Positions 12,256 to 23,370 of a stretch of DNA of 64,000 nt are shown here, one piece after another (positions within the stretch are counted from its first letter, which is position 1; each line of letters starts with the position of its first letter). Origin of the DNA: Talpa occidentalis (Eukaryota; Chordata; Mammalia; Eulipotyphla; Talpidae). A model generated the notes under the pieces. It was given only the letters and a program-made list of their open reading frames with translations. It searched no databases and was not told the DNA's origin. The stretch is from contig NW_023601543.1 of the NCBI RefSeq assembly GCF_014898055.3, forward strand, positions 8,860,440 through 8,924,439, read 5' to 3'. The position numbers and the translations under genes are program-made.

Positions 12256-12500
12256 GGCCTCCCAGGTGGTGCAAGGGGGTAAGCACAGCACTATGAAGCT
12301 ATCTGCAGCCACTTCCCTGCCAGGAAGTTACCCACATGGCAGAGCAGACCTCTCCTGTCTCACCTGCTGCTCCCCTCAGCAGTGTATTTCAGTCAATCCA
12401 TCTATTCTGCTCCCCTCTCTGCCTCTGGTGAACCTTCTCATTCCCCGCATGTCTGGCCTACACCCCAGTTCTTATATGCATAAGTAAAATAAATCTTTAA
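12256..12500 (+). mobile_element. tRNA-derived SINE with target duplication
   Basis: Forward copy. It starts 'ggcctcccaggtggtgcaag' (A-box region), lacks part of the B-box segment, and ends in 'aaaataaatctttaaaa', combining AATAAA with a short T-run terminator. Near-identical 15-bp flanks begin at 12241 (aaaaatatagcagat) and about 12500 (aaaaatatatggcag). Confidence 0.9.
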
Positions 12501-12515
12501 AAAATATATGGCAGA

Positions 12516-13069
12516 CCACAACCCCACACCAATTCAAGGCATACACTGAGCTCCCCAGTGACTGTGTATGTTTGCAGGTGCATCTGAAAGCCGACAAAGA
12601 CCCTTCTGAGGCTCATGTCCTTCTGGGGGCTCCTAGGTGCTGTCAGCATGCTGGCTGGGGGAGCTCATGGAACCTCATTTTCATCCTGAGCCTCGCTTGT
12701 CCACACAGCAGCACCTGGTGCGATCCGTTGCCAAAATAGTGACATCATTATCTTGCACTTATTAAGGTCTCTATTATATGTTTGTGTTATTATTAGCCAA
12801 TGAAAAAGTTCTAGTATTCCTTTCAGAATATGAGTGAGAGAGAGACTGTTTCCATGGAAGATTTAAGGGGTCACTGCCTTGTTTCCAAGGCAAGTTCCAG
12901 TACCATCCACTCTCTGGATTCTGCACTCATCTAGCTCCCTCGCTCAAGAATCCTAGAATTTAGGGAAATTCTGTACAGCCTACACCAATCTGGACCTAGA
13001 TTCCTTCCCAGTGATCAGACTTCCTGAGCCATTCTTCTTTCTTTCTTTCTTCTGTGTGGGTCATGGGTG
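12516..13069. other. Unique non-coding sequence with short TTTC run
   Basis: No gene was recognised. A short (CTTT)n run lies at about 13034-13052, just before the LTR. Confidence 0.45.
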
Positions 13070-13073
13070 TTCT

Positions 13074-13667
13074 TGTTACAGAGCAGGGAGAGGGGCGGCC
13101 CAGACCCTGAACACCTGCCTGCCCTAAATAGGTTCTGCCATCCGCCGCATCAACACAAAACATCTGAGACTTTAATGGGAAGGAACTTTCATGCAATTAG
13201 GAAACAATACAGGAAAGGCAAAGAATATAGTTTCTAAATCAAGCACCTGAAGTGACCCGTCCTCTCGTGGGTAAAAGTCCACCCAAGCAGGATTAGCCCA
13301 GAGCAAGGCCCCAAAGCCTGCCACAGTCTAAAGCATCTTCCAGTGGGGACCCACAGAAAAGGATCAGAAACAACCAGACAAGTCTGGGGGAAAAGAGCAA
13401 AATCAAAATCAAGACAAAAACCCATGGTCACCTCCCCACGGGTCTCTCCCACATCTGTGTCACCCAGTCCATGACCAAAGGGCAAGTGCAGTTTCTTCAC
13501 GTGTCTTGGCTCCATGCGCCTCCTCCAGGTCTCCTTCTGGCTCCAACCTGCTTCCTTCCTTCCTCAGTCTCCTCGGCAGCTTTTTCTCTCTCTGCTCAGC
13601 TCCACCCTCCCTTGGGTGGGGCAGGGAACCTGGACCCTCCCCCTTTCCTGGGGACCCCCCTCTTACA
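13074..13667 (-). mobile_element. Solo ERV LTR, family 1, copy C, 4-bp duplication
   Basis: 594 bp bounded by TG and CA. On the minus strand it begins TGTAAGAGGGGGG and ends CTCTGTAACA. The flanks are the perfect direct repeat ttct at 13070-13073 and 13668-13671. A 4-bp duplication is typical of class I (gamma-like) endogenous retroviruses. With its own duplication and no gag/pol on either side it is a recombined solo LTR. The internal landmarks are shared with copies A and B. Confidence 0.85.
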
Positions 13668-13929
13668 TTCTTACATTAATTATGGATTCACTGAAGTTCC
13701 TAAGTATGCTACAGTATTTCATATTGATTTGTAGATAATAAGGGAAATCCTTAAGAGAAGGGTGGTAGAGTCTTGACACTTGCATTCCTAGCACATTAGA
13801 GAAAAATCTTTTTTTACCCGTTTTACTTTTCAACATATTCTATCCATGCAAATAGTCAATCGTCAAGGAAAAAAGCAGCCCTTGTGATTCATTCTCTTGG
13901 GGTGCACTTGTCTCTTCTCCCAACTAGTT

Positions 13930-14135
13930 CAGGAGTTCTCACCCTGGCTGTGTATTCAAATCCCTTGAGAGGGCCTCTAAACATGACCAATGTCCAGGTT
14001 CTATCAGGGGCCATGGAAATCAGTATGTCTGGGGCTAAGGCTAAATTTTAGTGTTTACCCAAGATCAAGAACCTCCAAATTATGGAATTTAATTTGGAGC
14101 CCACCTCTACTTCCTATGCTGATTGGGAACCACTG
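13930..14135. mobile_element. MER5-like hAT element
   Basis: It runs from 'caggagttctcacc' to 'ttgggaaccactg'. Read inward, both ends resemble the hAT terminal repeat CAGTGGTTCTCAA. The interior includes 'gtccaggttctatcaggggcc', as in MER5-type elements. The flanking 8-bp duplication is not preserved. Confidence 0.65.
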
Positions 14136-14363
14136 TATTACAGTGGAGGCTACTTGATGGCAGGCCCTCTGTTTGAATGCCTGTTCTCCCAGTGCCTGGC
14201 ACAGAAGGGCCTGGAACCTGCAGAGGATAGTAGGTGATACCAGTAGTTCAGTTTGCACCAGTCACCGTCATCACATGGTTCTCACCAGGCTTCCTTCTGA
14301 CTCCCCCTCTCCTGCCCCACACAAGTACCAAAACATGTCCCCCTCGAAATTGCTAGATGCTTC

Positions 14364-14802
14364 TGATAGAGGGAAGGGCTGTCCTGAGCAAACTCCATGC
14401 AGGCTTTGTGGACGCCACCCCCACGACACTGGGAACTACAAATCCCATGATCAGCAAAGGGAAGGCTGTGAGGACCTGAGGGTGGAGTTAAGCCACTAGG
14501 CTCTCGGTTTGGGTATTTAGCTGGCCATGTGGCTCAGGGTTCGGGGGCTTGGCCATGCGTCGTGCTAGGTTTTTCGCCAGCTCCGCGGGTCATTGGGATT
14601 CCAGGTCAGCGGAACAGGTAGGACACATTTACGAACTTACCTCCCTCTTTTTTCTCCCTGAGTTATTCATTTCCCATCTCCCCTTCCCTTTTATCAGCCT
14701 TTGTGTGTGTGTGCAGTTTAGCATTCCTAAGTCCCCTTTAAGCACGTGGTGAGGGCCCACACTCAGGCAACCCCATTTTATATCGGGGTTTGCCCTGTAA
14801 CA
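14364..14802 (+). mobile_element. Solo ERV LTR, family 2, plus copy
   Basis: 439 bp, TGATAGAGGG to CCCTGTAACA. It is the same family as the element at 33405-33855, which lies in reverse. Shared blocks in order are 'gtcctgagcaaa', 'ggctttgt-ga-gccacccccac', 'actacaaatccca', 'gggattccaggtc-gc', 'aggac-catttacga/aagac', 'ctccctctttt', 'caggcaaccc..ttt' and 'ggggtttgccctgtaaca'. The flanks cttc and cctc differ by one base, consistent with an aged 4-bp class I duplication. No proviral interior is present. Confidence 0.85.
14435..14447 (+). promoter_or_regulatory. ZNF143/STAF-like motif in LTR
   Basis: actacaaatccca matches the start of the known ZNF143 element (ACTACAAYTCCCAGMATGC) and is followed by tgatc. 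The same 13-mer is conserved in the other copy of this LTR at 33764-33776 on the minus strand. Confidence 0.5.
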
Positions 14803-16980
14803 CCTCTTTGAGCCCTTACTGGAGCTACTTCTACATAACCATATGTGAAATAGCCTGACGTCACTTCGTGGCCTTCTGATCTAGTCGTTTGGGATTTGGG
14901 CACTTCTTCTTTGGAAGGAAAATTAATCGTGATGCACCCTGAGGTCTGCTTGGACCGCAGACTTTATTGTTATTAAAGAAAGAGACAAACTGTGTGAAAA
15001 TGCGGTGCTTGAGCTACTTGGGAAAAATTCTCAGGTCGACCCGTAACGCATCTGAGAAACAGGGGGTGCCCCCAGATGGCCTCTGTAGCTGCCTGTTCAA
15101 CAGCTTGGACCTCACTGCACCCAGAGAAATAGCTTCCTTGCTCTGGGTTGCTTTTCAGCTGATGGAGTAGAGCTTCAGTGGCCTACTCATTTTGCCATTT
15201 TAATATTTCATAGACTTGTCAGTTTCCTTGACTTCGACAGTAACATTTTCCAGCAGTGTATCAACCTTTCAAATTTGACTGCTGGCATATTCAGTAAAGG
15301 GAGCCGCTTGGAGAGCGGCATTTTATGGATGGTCTCACAGCTTGTTTGCGAGGCATGATCATCAGCTGGTAACTATTTTTCAGTCTAATTGTTAAGCTTC
15401 TTTGCAACTGGCAGGTATTCGAAGCTCTTTCACTGGGAACTAGATCTCTTTCCCCCACCATTTCCAGAAAAAATCGTCAATCTCAGCTTCCGTGAAATCG
15501 ATCTCCATTTAAGCCCTGCTCTTCCTATGACAGATGATGAAAAGTTGACTCAGTGTCTAATCCAGTTCTCTAGATTTGAATATTAATCATCAAGGGTTGC
15601 TCTTTTACATATAGGACATAATGTTCTTTTTGATTTCTTTTTGCTATTTCATTGAACGTGTATCTTTCAACTAGTTGTGTTTAGTCAAATGTGGAGCTTG
15701 GTCCCGCAGAGATACCTACAAATGATTCTCTGGTATTCTTTATGCATTTAGATGATGCTGCAAACCATTTGTGCTTTGCTTTAAATACAGAGATCATTAG
15801 CAAATACATGCAGAATATCTTCACGGATTTGAAAAACTCATTGACTTGAATTAATATATTTCCGGTATTTAAATATTTCTACCAAGTTCTTAGGCAGGGT
15901 TTTAATCGCTAGGACTTTCTGGTATACCTCCTCTGTTAGCCTTCCTCCGTGGTGTTAATGTCTCTGATAGAAAGATGGGGAAGAAATAAAGCTCCCATTT
16001 AGACTTTTTTTCCTTCCTTATAAACAGACACAAAGTTGATGCGTGAAAGGGCGAAATGATTACTTAAAATGAGATTGTGAGACTGCTGTGGAAAGGAAGA
16101 CACGTTGGGAGCGATTGAACCCTGTTATAAAAGGAAGGGATGATTTCCTTTCCAGAAAGAGGAACAGAGCACATGAGAATGAGATTGAGTGACTGGAGTA
16201 GGTGGAACATTCCCTCAGTTTGTCAGTGGCTAGGTCACCTGAAGAACATTTGTGTGGGTGACATGAAACAGGCGCCACATTAACCCCTGAGTCTAACCAT
16301 CAAAAGAACAGTCACTGACTTTTAATTTGAGGATCCGTTAGTTCACCACCCTGTAGAGTGTGCGGTGACATTTTTTTCACCGTCTCCACCACCAAACGTC
16401 CAGCCGTCGCCCACTCCGATCAGTGGCCCATGTTCCTCCTTCCTCATCCCGGGTAATAACCACCATTGAGTGTCCTGCCTTAGCTGTTCCACAGAAAGAT
16501 CTGACATGGTGCAGTCTGCCACTTGGCAGGGGAAGAGGCTTGGCTGGCACCAAGACCTCAGGGAAAGCAGATTTCAGAATCACCAGTACAAACTCTCCCC
16601 ACCGAGCGCAAACCTCCCTTCGGGCTTGTTTCTGTTCTTTTCCTAGTTTTTCTTTCAGTGTTAAGATGTATGATTAGCTTAACAAATCCAAAACTATTCA
16701 GTTTCTCTTCTCTCATCCCAAGAACTGTAAGGCACTGAGAATGTTTTAACTTTGATCTCCCAATTACCACGTACCAAATTATTGTCTGCCACGGTTGCAT
16801 TCCACCTTGTTTTCAATCTCTCCATTACCCATTTCCTTTTATTATTTCCAGTTGGTATTTATGTAGATTAGCTAGCAAGTTCCTTGCTTGCTGGGATTTT
16901 CCTTCAGCCCCCTCCCTTCCTTTGGATTCTACTTGCCTTCTTTTTGAACCACAGCCTAGTTAGTGACATTCTCTAAACCA
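14803..16980. other. Unique non-coding sequence
   Basis: No gene or clear transposon was recognised. The frame at 15389-15586 (65 codons, plus) has a mildly protein-like composition but no flanking splice signals that I trust. The region around 16380-16560 is C-rich. Confidence 0.4.
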
Positions 16981-16995
16981 TGAAGTATGTTTTTC

Positions 16996-17267
16996 ATTTT
17001 CTTTTTTTTTTTAAGATTTATTTTTACAAGAACCAGGGTATAGCCCAGATGCGTGGGAGGGTGAGAGGATTCACCAGAGGCAGAGCGGGGAACAGAACAG
17101 GCAGACTGACTGAAATACACTGCTGAGGGGAGCAGCGGGCAAGACAGGAGAGGTCTGCCGCACCATGTGGGTTGCTCTGCGGCCGGCAGGGATCGAACTG
17201 GCATTGCAGAGGCTGTAGACAGCCTCACAGCGCTGCGCTCAACTGCCTGTGCCACAAGGGAGGCCCC
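16996..17267 (-). mobile_element. tRNA-derived SINE with target duplication
   Basis: Minus-strand copy with a T-run tail and 'aagatttatttttacaagaacc'. The head ends 'ctgtgccacaagggaggcc'. It is bracketed by tgaagtatgtttttc at 16981-16995 and 17268-17282, a perfect 15-bp duplication. Confidence 0.95.
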
Positions 17268-17282
17268 TGAAGTATGTTTTTC

Positions 17283-18710
17283 TTTGTCTGAAGATATTCA
17301 GATTACACTTAGACTTTTTTGATGCTAGGTTACCTGGGTGGACTGTCTTAACCCCCCACCCCCCAACATCAACATTTTGAAAACATGGCGCCCTTTGTGG
17401 CTGGCCATCCATCCGTGGTCTGCAGGCCATCCAGTCGTTCCTCCTCTGTGGGCAGTGTTTTGTTGTTGTCCTTCATTTACTTCAGGTAGTTTTGATTTTT
17501 CTTCAGGGTCCTCCAGTTTCATTGCAATGTTTCTAGGTTTGGGTTTGTTATTCTTTTTCTTTCAGGAGCCTTCGTGTGCTTCTTTAATCTGAGGATTTAT
17601 GTCTTTTCCTCCAGTTGTCAGAAATGATTGTTATAATGTCTTAAAAGGTGTCTTCTCCTCAATTTGCTCCATTAACTCCTTCTAAAAATTCTGGATTTGG
17701 TTGGTTTTCCTCCTTTACCTTCGTCTTTTCACCTGGTTTACTCCATTTCCATCTGCTCATTGCTCTGTATTGCCGTCTGGGGTGTTTTCTCAGAAAACTT
17801 CCGTTTCCCAATTCTTCATTCTGCTTGGACTCAAAATGGCAAAGAATTAGGCACTTCTCATGATTCCTGTTCCCTCTGGACTCCATAAAATTTGACGGGG
17901 TGAGGGAATGTGTATGTGAGGTCGGGAACTGTGGAGCGTGTTGTAGTGGAAAGTGTGGGGGCCTTGGGGCCTCCTTCCCCTAGTGAGTGCCCAGCAAATG
18001 TGGAAAAAATGGTCGATTGAATCATGAACCCACTTGCCATGTAAATGCAGAAAACCCAGCTCCTGGCCTCAGGCTGGAATTTGCCCTTGAGAGCAAAGCC
18101 CTAGCATTGCTCTGTCATTGTTCACGTTCCCAAATAAGACATGGCGGAGTCAGAGGGAGGAGTAAGCGTCAGGGAAATGTGTGCAGGGCAGCAGTACTGG
18201 CGTTGCATTTGGTAGGATCAAGTAGAATTTGCCAGGGAGACAAAGTGTGGAAGAGAGAAAGGAAACCGTGTACCCAAAGGCTGAGAGATTCACAAGAGCG
18301 CAGGCCTCCTGGAGATGGGCCTGTGGCTGGCTCAGGAGCAGGGGGAGGCTGTGTTGAGGCTGCACAGATATGGGGCATAGAGGTAGCAACCTTGGGCCCT
18401 GGCGCCGTCCGTAGGCAGCCCTGTCCATGCAGAGGTTTGCTAGTGATGCTTGACAAAAGGGGTGTGTCTCTGCCACTTAGGGCCCGAGGCATAGCTCCTC
18501 GGCCTGGGTAAGATTTCTGCAAACAGCTCCACTCTGTGTCATAATGCAATCAGAGATCAGTCCAGCTGCTAAATACCAGAGGAAGGAGGAATTATCCACT
18601 TAAAGAAAAAAGAAACAGCCATACCCAAGGACTGGACTCCGTGCCTGGCGATGTCCTGGGGACGCAGCCGTGTGTCTTCCAGGCTGTGCCCCTATTCACG
18701 CCGATCATGT
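17283..18710. other. Unique non-coding sequence, GC-rich right half
   Basis: No gene was recognised. A 174-codon open frame at 17987-18511 (plus) overlaps open frames of 108 and 126 codons on the minus strand. That is expected where GC content is high and stop codons are rare, so none is called. Confidence 0.45.
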
Positions 18711-18714
18711 GCCA

Positions 18715-19195
18715 GAGCCAGGAGACGTGTGATAAACACTATCCCCGTCTGGAGCTGATGTCATAAAGTCATAAATGCTCTGAAGGCGGTGGAGCGGCGT
18801 GAGCTGGAGAGGAGCCAGAGCTGCTTCTTCAGCTGGCGGAGGGGACTGAAGTGGCCTTAGGGTGGAACCTAACTGGGGAGAAGTGGCCAGCCTGGATAAG
18901 TGAGGAAGAAAGAACGTTACCGGCAAAGAGCAGAAGAAATGCAAAAGCTCTAAGACTGTAACTTGTGGATTATGTACAAAGCACAGAAAGGGGCAGTGGA
19001 CTTGGGGCAGGGATAGGGGTCACGGGAGAGGAAGCCAAGGGGGTGGGCGAGACCCATGCCATCTCAGGCCTGCAGGCCATGCTGGGTGGATTGAATTTCC
19101 TTCTAAGCAACGCGAGAAATCATTGGATGGTTTTAAGCACAGGTGCAGCTTGCTCAGATTTGGAATTTTCAAGGGTTGGCTTGGAGATGGTGTGA
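18715..19195. mobile_element. Ancient mammalian interspersed repeat, family unsure
   Basis: Phrases such as 'gataagtgaggaagaaagaa', 'gcctgcaggccatgctggg' and 'cattggatggttttaagcac' belong to a widespread old mammalian repeat. Its other end appears near 30178-30660 (cagcagtgaac, agtgataagtgc, gaggtcagagag). I recognise the repeat but not its catalogue name. Confidence 0.45.
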
Positions 19196-20090
19196 CTAAA
19201 TTAAGAGGGAGGGGGCAAAACTGCCAGGGGGTGAGATCTGCAACCTACGGGAGAAATTCAGCTGAGGGGTGACTGTGGCTTTGATTGGGGGGGGGTCTGA
19301 TTTGAAGTCGACCCCATAGGATATGCTGCTGCTGGATTGCACTAAGGGTGGAGGGAAAATGACACCAGACTCCGTACTGAAGCACCTGCTCGTGCGGTGG
19401 GGAAGAGGGGCAGGAGATGGGAGGTGAAGGGATGCATTCCACACGCTCCGATGTGCCAAGGGGCGGAGGGTAGAATGGACACAATGCATGAGGAGGATCT
19501 GTTGCCGAGGAGTCTGCACACCAGCCTGTGTGGATCCCTGGGTCAGGGAAGGTTTGGACACTTGTAAGTACTTGATCGATTTGTGGAATTTAGAATGCAG
19601 CTGGAGATCCAGTAGGCACCCCGGAATGTTGACTGATGTAGTAAAAATGGTTTTGACTCATAAGAGCGTAAAGAACCTCTCTATCTAAAATGTAGCACTT
19701 CCTGTGATTACAAACCCAGGACACCTACGCACAGACACATGAGGACACCGATACACTCACACATCATTGTGTTACTTCCTATTTTCTGACTGAAAGTGAG
19801 TGGCCTGGCTTAGGGCATTAGCCTGGCTCTCTGTTTTGTGCTTCTGCATTGCAGGCAGTTTCCCGGGGAGATGAGAGTTATTTATTAGTTATTAGTTAGG
19901 AATGGCTAAAAGTAAGTATTTTGTGGCAAATACACCACATGGAGGTTTTTTCTTTAGAAAAATCCAGCTCATTCTTGTCTTGCTCCACCATGTATGCAGC
20001 CGAGAGTCTTTGTTACTAAGGCTGCTTTCTGGTTGGAGATCCAAATGACTTCTCTGTGCATGCGTCACTCGAGTCAAAAACCTCAGGTGT
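19196..20090. other. Unique non-coding sequence
   Basis: No gene or confident repeat was recognised. Open frames on the minus strand around 19196-19561 run in two frames over the same GC-rich segment and look like chance. Confidence 0.4.
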
Positions 20091-20092
20091 TT

Positions 20093-20760
20093 ATATTTTT
20101 TAATTTTTATTGATTTGCAATTAGATTATAAAAATGTGTGATTTTGGACATACAATTTCCCACCTCTCTATATACACATGCTACGCTCACCCCCCCACCA
20201 AAGTTCCAGTGCCACACTCCTGCACCTGTCCCCCAAGCCCTCTACTCCTTACCCCAGGCATCCAGAGGCAGAAAATGAAAGATGCTTACCACATGGGCTC
20301 TCTCCTTTGTGGAAAATAAATAATCAAAGAGAACAGACCCCCATTCTTCATGAAATCTCACTCAGCTTTTCCACCAATGACCCTTTGGTGGCCGTCACCC
20401 CAGATGTGGAGAGATCTGTGTTGCTGAACCAGACTGAAGGCTGCTCTGTGGGCTTGGAGCACACCCTCCAAGCCAGGCAGTGTGACCCCCAGTGGGGGGT
20501 TATAGTGGGTTTAGTAATCAGGACCTAGAAAATGGTATTTAAATATAGATGTTTCTCCCCCACCTCCTCAGCCCTCACCCCACATATCACCCTCAACCTA
20601 CAGCCAGTAAATGTTCAGTTTCTTCAAGATCTCATCCCCCTCCACAATCACACATAAACAAAAGCTTTTTCTTTTCTCTTCATCATCTAAGCCCGTCCAT
20701 AGGCAAGCCACAACCACCATCGACTTTGGCCCTGGATAAAGAAGAGAGTAAATAAATGCT
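20093..20760 (-). mobile_element. LINE-1 3' UTR remnant
   Basis: Read on the minus strand, it ends in 'gaaattgtatgtccaaaatc', 'aatctaattgcaaatcaataaaa' and an A-rich tail, preceded by G-rich tracts ('ggtgggggagaaac', 'tttggtgggggggtgag'). This resembles the 3' end of the L1 at 8821-9553 (GGG tract, then gaaattgtatgg, then AATAAA). No ORF2 is recognisable, so the left limit is approximate. Confidence 0.55.
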
Positions 20761-21398
20761 TGATATTTGGAGAAGAGAGGACATTGGCTCTGGGTTCTAA
20801 GTCAGCGGACCTGACTTGCAGTTGTGACAGAGCATCAAGTCAAATGCCCGGAGACCTTTCTTCCTTGAGAGGAATTCTACAATTCCAATATGATGGTCTC
20901 CTCGTGGGCCCTTGCAGTGGCCTAAGCAAGAAAATAGGAGCAAAGGACAGGCCACAATGCTGTCACCAAACAGCTTTGCTCAATTATTTCTCTCTCAAAC
21001 TGCCAGTTGAACACAGAAGACTGATGACGCAAATTCTCTCCTTTCCCTCTGTAAAATTGCTCTGGTATTTTCTGAAAATGTTAAAAGGAATGATTCTTTC
21101 AAATTCTTTTTCTCTCATGAATCTGCTCCTGTCCAACAAACTCGGGGCATTTAATCATTTCTCAGTCGTCTCGGAACCTTCTAGTGAGAAAAACTATGTA
21201 TGCTTTTAAATAGTAAAAGGACACAGAGGAATAAAGGAGTCTAAATATGTTGACCAAAGGCAAACTAATCTCTTGCGTTTTTCCTTCAAAAGACTGAGAT
21301 CTAAGGTGGCTTCTAGGCCCTTCAGGGTTTAAGCACGGAAACATCTGCCTCGTCAGAGTCAAACGAAGTGTGACAAAACCCTCACTTCACGTGCTGGG

Positions 21399-21415
21399 CA
21401 GCGCCCCCTATTGGG
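21399..21415 (-). promoter_or_regulatory. Candidate CTCF site, reverse
   Basis: cagcgccccctattggg is, on the minus strand, cccaatagggggcgctg, which matches the CTCF core AGGGGGCGCT. Its orientation is opposite to the candidate at 3801-3817, so the two face each other. Confidence 0.4.
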
Positions 21416-21639
21416 CATTCTAGTGATATAGCCCCAAATACTCCAGAGGTTGACCCTGTGCTGGCTGCTGTTGACATGGAGGTGAATGACATAGGTAAGG
21501 CCTGCCTGAAACAGCTCACAGATTTTAAGGGGTTAAAAGCCACACACTAAAATAGTGGAGTGTCTAGACTTCCTTTCATTTGTCTCCAGCTTCACTAGGA
21601 AATCTTTTTTATTCCTAGTGTCATTTCTTTATTTTAAAT

Positions 21640-22110
21640 AGTATTTTTTAATTGCAGTAATATTGGTTTGTAGCACTGTGTTTGCTATGAGCATACAAGT
21701 TCACACCCCATAAATGTATGTTATCACACTACACCCACTGCCGAAGCACCCAGAGTCCTCTCCCAAAGACTGTTGGGCCCCTCTTCCCTGGTAGCCTCAA
21801 TTCTGCAATCAGATTTCAAGGATTTGTTTTGCTTTAGCTTTGTCTGTTCAATTGCTCTGTTTTCTTTATACTCCTCACAACGGAAATCATTCAGTATTTT
21901 TCTTTCTCCTTCTGACTTATTTCATTTAGCATCATCCCTCAATATCTATCCATGGCAAGAGTTCATCTTTTTTTTTTTTATAGCTGAGTAGTATTCTGTT
22001 GTGTCTATATCCCATGTCTTCTTATCCACTGCTCTGTCCTTGGGCATTTATGTGGCTCCCATAACTTGGCTATTGTAAAGAGCGTGGCAGTGCACACACA
22101 GAGCATATAT
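21640..22110 (-). mobile_element. LINE-1 3' end remnant
   Basis: On the plus strand it begins with an A/T-rich tail followed by the 3' UTR. The reverse of the ORF2 C-terminal region follows: 'tagctgagtagtattctgttgtgt' and 'tcttcttatccactgctctgtcc' are the reverse of the usual ACAC-ATGGAATATTACTCAGC and GGATAAAGAAG segments. It is diverged and non-coding. Confidence 0.7.
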
Positions 22111-22119
22111 GCCTTCCAT

Positions 22120-23085
22120 AGTTTTTTTTTGCATTCTTTGGCCAGGCAACCTTTCACTTGGAAATCCTAATTTGTATTATTTTTAATATCAAATGAAGCA
22201 TTATAAAATAGAAGGACTAATAGACCTCTTGCAGCTGGAGAAAAGACTCATGGCCTTTTACTTAGGATGGTGGCATTTAACTTCAGACGTAGCTGATGTG
22301 ATGGCAACGCTTGGTCCATGGGGAACAATTGGTCAGCAGTGCCAGTGAAAGCCAGAGCAGGTGCTCCCTGATCCAGAGGGTGTGTCAGTCTTGTGAATAG
22401 TTAGTCTCATCCCCATTAAGGTACAAGCCCAGGCTTTTGTTTCTTTACCACACTGGGCATCTCCTCGCTGATTACACAGGCTGGATGTGGGGTGAGGCTG
22501 AGCCCCACGAGCCCCGTGGTGGCTTGATGGAGCGAGCTTCTTGGGCACGGGTCCAGGACTCCACTGTGCCCAGCCTAGTCATGAGTCAGCAAGGGTGCTG
22601 AGCCTCAGGTGGCCTCCTGAAAGTCTTCTGGCTACAGCACAGTGGAGATAGTGCTGACCTGGCAGCCAGAGCTGTGGCGGTTGCACTGTATCTGCTGTGG
22701 CGCGCTCTGCTGCCTCACTGACGAGATTCCCTTCTAGATCTCTAGCAACTGTGCCTAATGTCACATGGCCTGAGGGCCCTCTCACATTGTGCACTGTACT
22801 TAATGACCAATGTAGTGTGAACCATTCCAAGTCCGGGTCCATATTCATTTAGCCAAGCCAGGGACCGTATTGTCCTTCAAGGGGCATTTATCAAAGTAGG
22901 GGAGAGTGTTCAGGTTATCACGCTTAGTGAGACCACTTAGCACCACTGTTGTGAAATTGTCCATTTCAAGTGGGATGTCTGTCGTGCTCCCCACTTCCGC
23001 ACCCGGAACACCAAAGAGGAAACTGGAGAGGAGAGGGCCCAGGAGAGTTCTGAGGAGATTTCTAGGCTTATCTGCCATCTTTGAC
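22120..23085. other. Unassigned sequence with small minus-strand frames
   Basis: No known gene or repeat was recognised. On the minus strand a 77-codon frame at 22845-23078 starts in a strong initiation context (aagATGGcag) and ends TGA. An 89-codon frame follows at 22579-22848. I see no domain, signal peptide or splice structure, so it is left unassigned. Confidence 0.35.
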
Positions 23086-23089
23086 GAGA

Positions 23090-23325
23090 GGCTAAAGCAG
23101 CGCTTTACAGAGTGCAGGTGCTACATCACCTACACCTGAGTTGCCTGGAGTGCTGGTTCAAAGACTTTTTTCTATATCCCTTTGATATTCATAAAATGTC
23201 AGTTACAATAAATAGACATGGTGCCTCAGAATCTCTAGAAGAGGAACCAAGAAATCTGCATTTTAATAAATATGCCCAAGGCTTTTTATGTGTACTAAAA
23301 CTCGAGAACTGTGGACTAAAGGCTC
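23090..23325. mobile_element. MER5-like hAT fragment
   Basis: 'tgctacatcacctacacctgagttgcctggagtgctgg', 'cctcagaatctctagaagagg', 'gaaatctgcattttaa' and 'actcgagaactgtgg' follow the order of a MER5-type element. It is diverged, with no duplication seen. Confidence 0.55.
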
Positions 23326-23370
23326 TTTCCTTTTATGGAAGAGGAGGTGGCTGGGGTTCAGCTAATTAAG

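Noticed and set aside
10988..13667. LTR copies B and C as 5' and 3' LTRs of one provirus
   Set aside because: Only SINEs and unique sequence lie between them. Copy C has its own perfect 4-bp duplication, and no gag, pol or env remnant was seen.
15389..15586. Frame encoding a hydrophobic/acidic peptide as a possible exon
   Set aside because: No convincing acceptor/donor pair in phase and no recognisable protein.
17987..18511. 174-codon plus frame, the longest in the window
   Set aside because: Overlaps 108- and 126-codon frames on the minus strand over the same GC-rich segment. No domain, splice signals or repeat-independent support.
20760..21209. 149-codon plus frame
   Set aside because: Starts next to an L1 3' remnant. 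Composition looks like translated non-coding sequence and there are no splice or domain clues.
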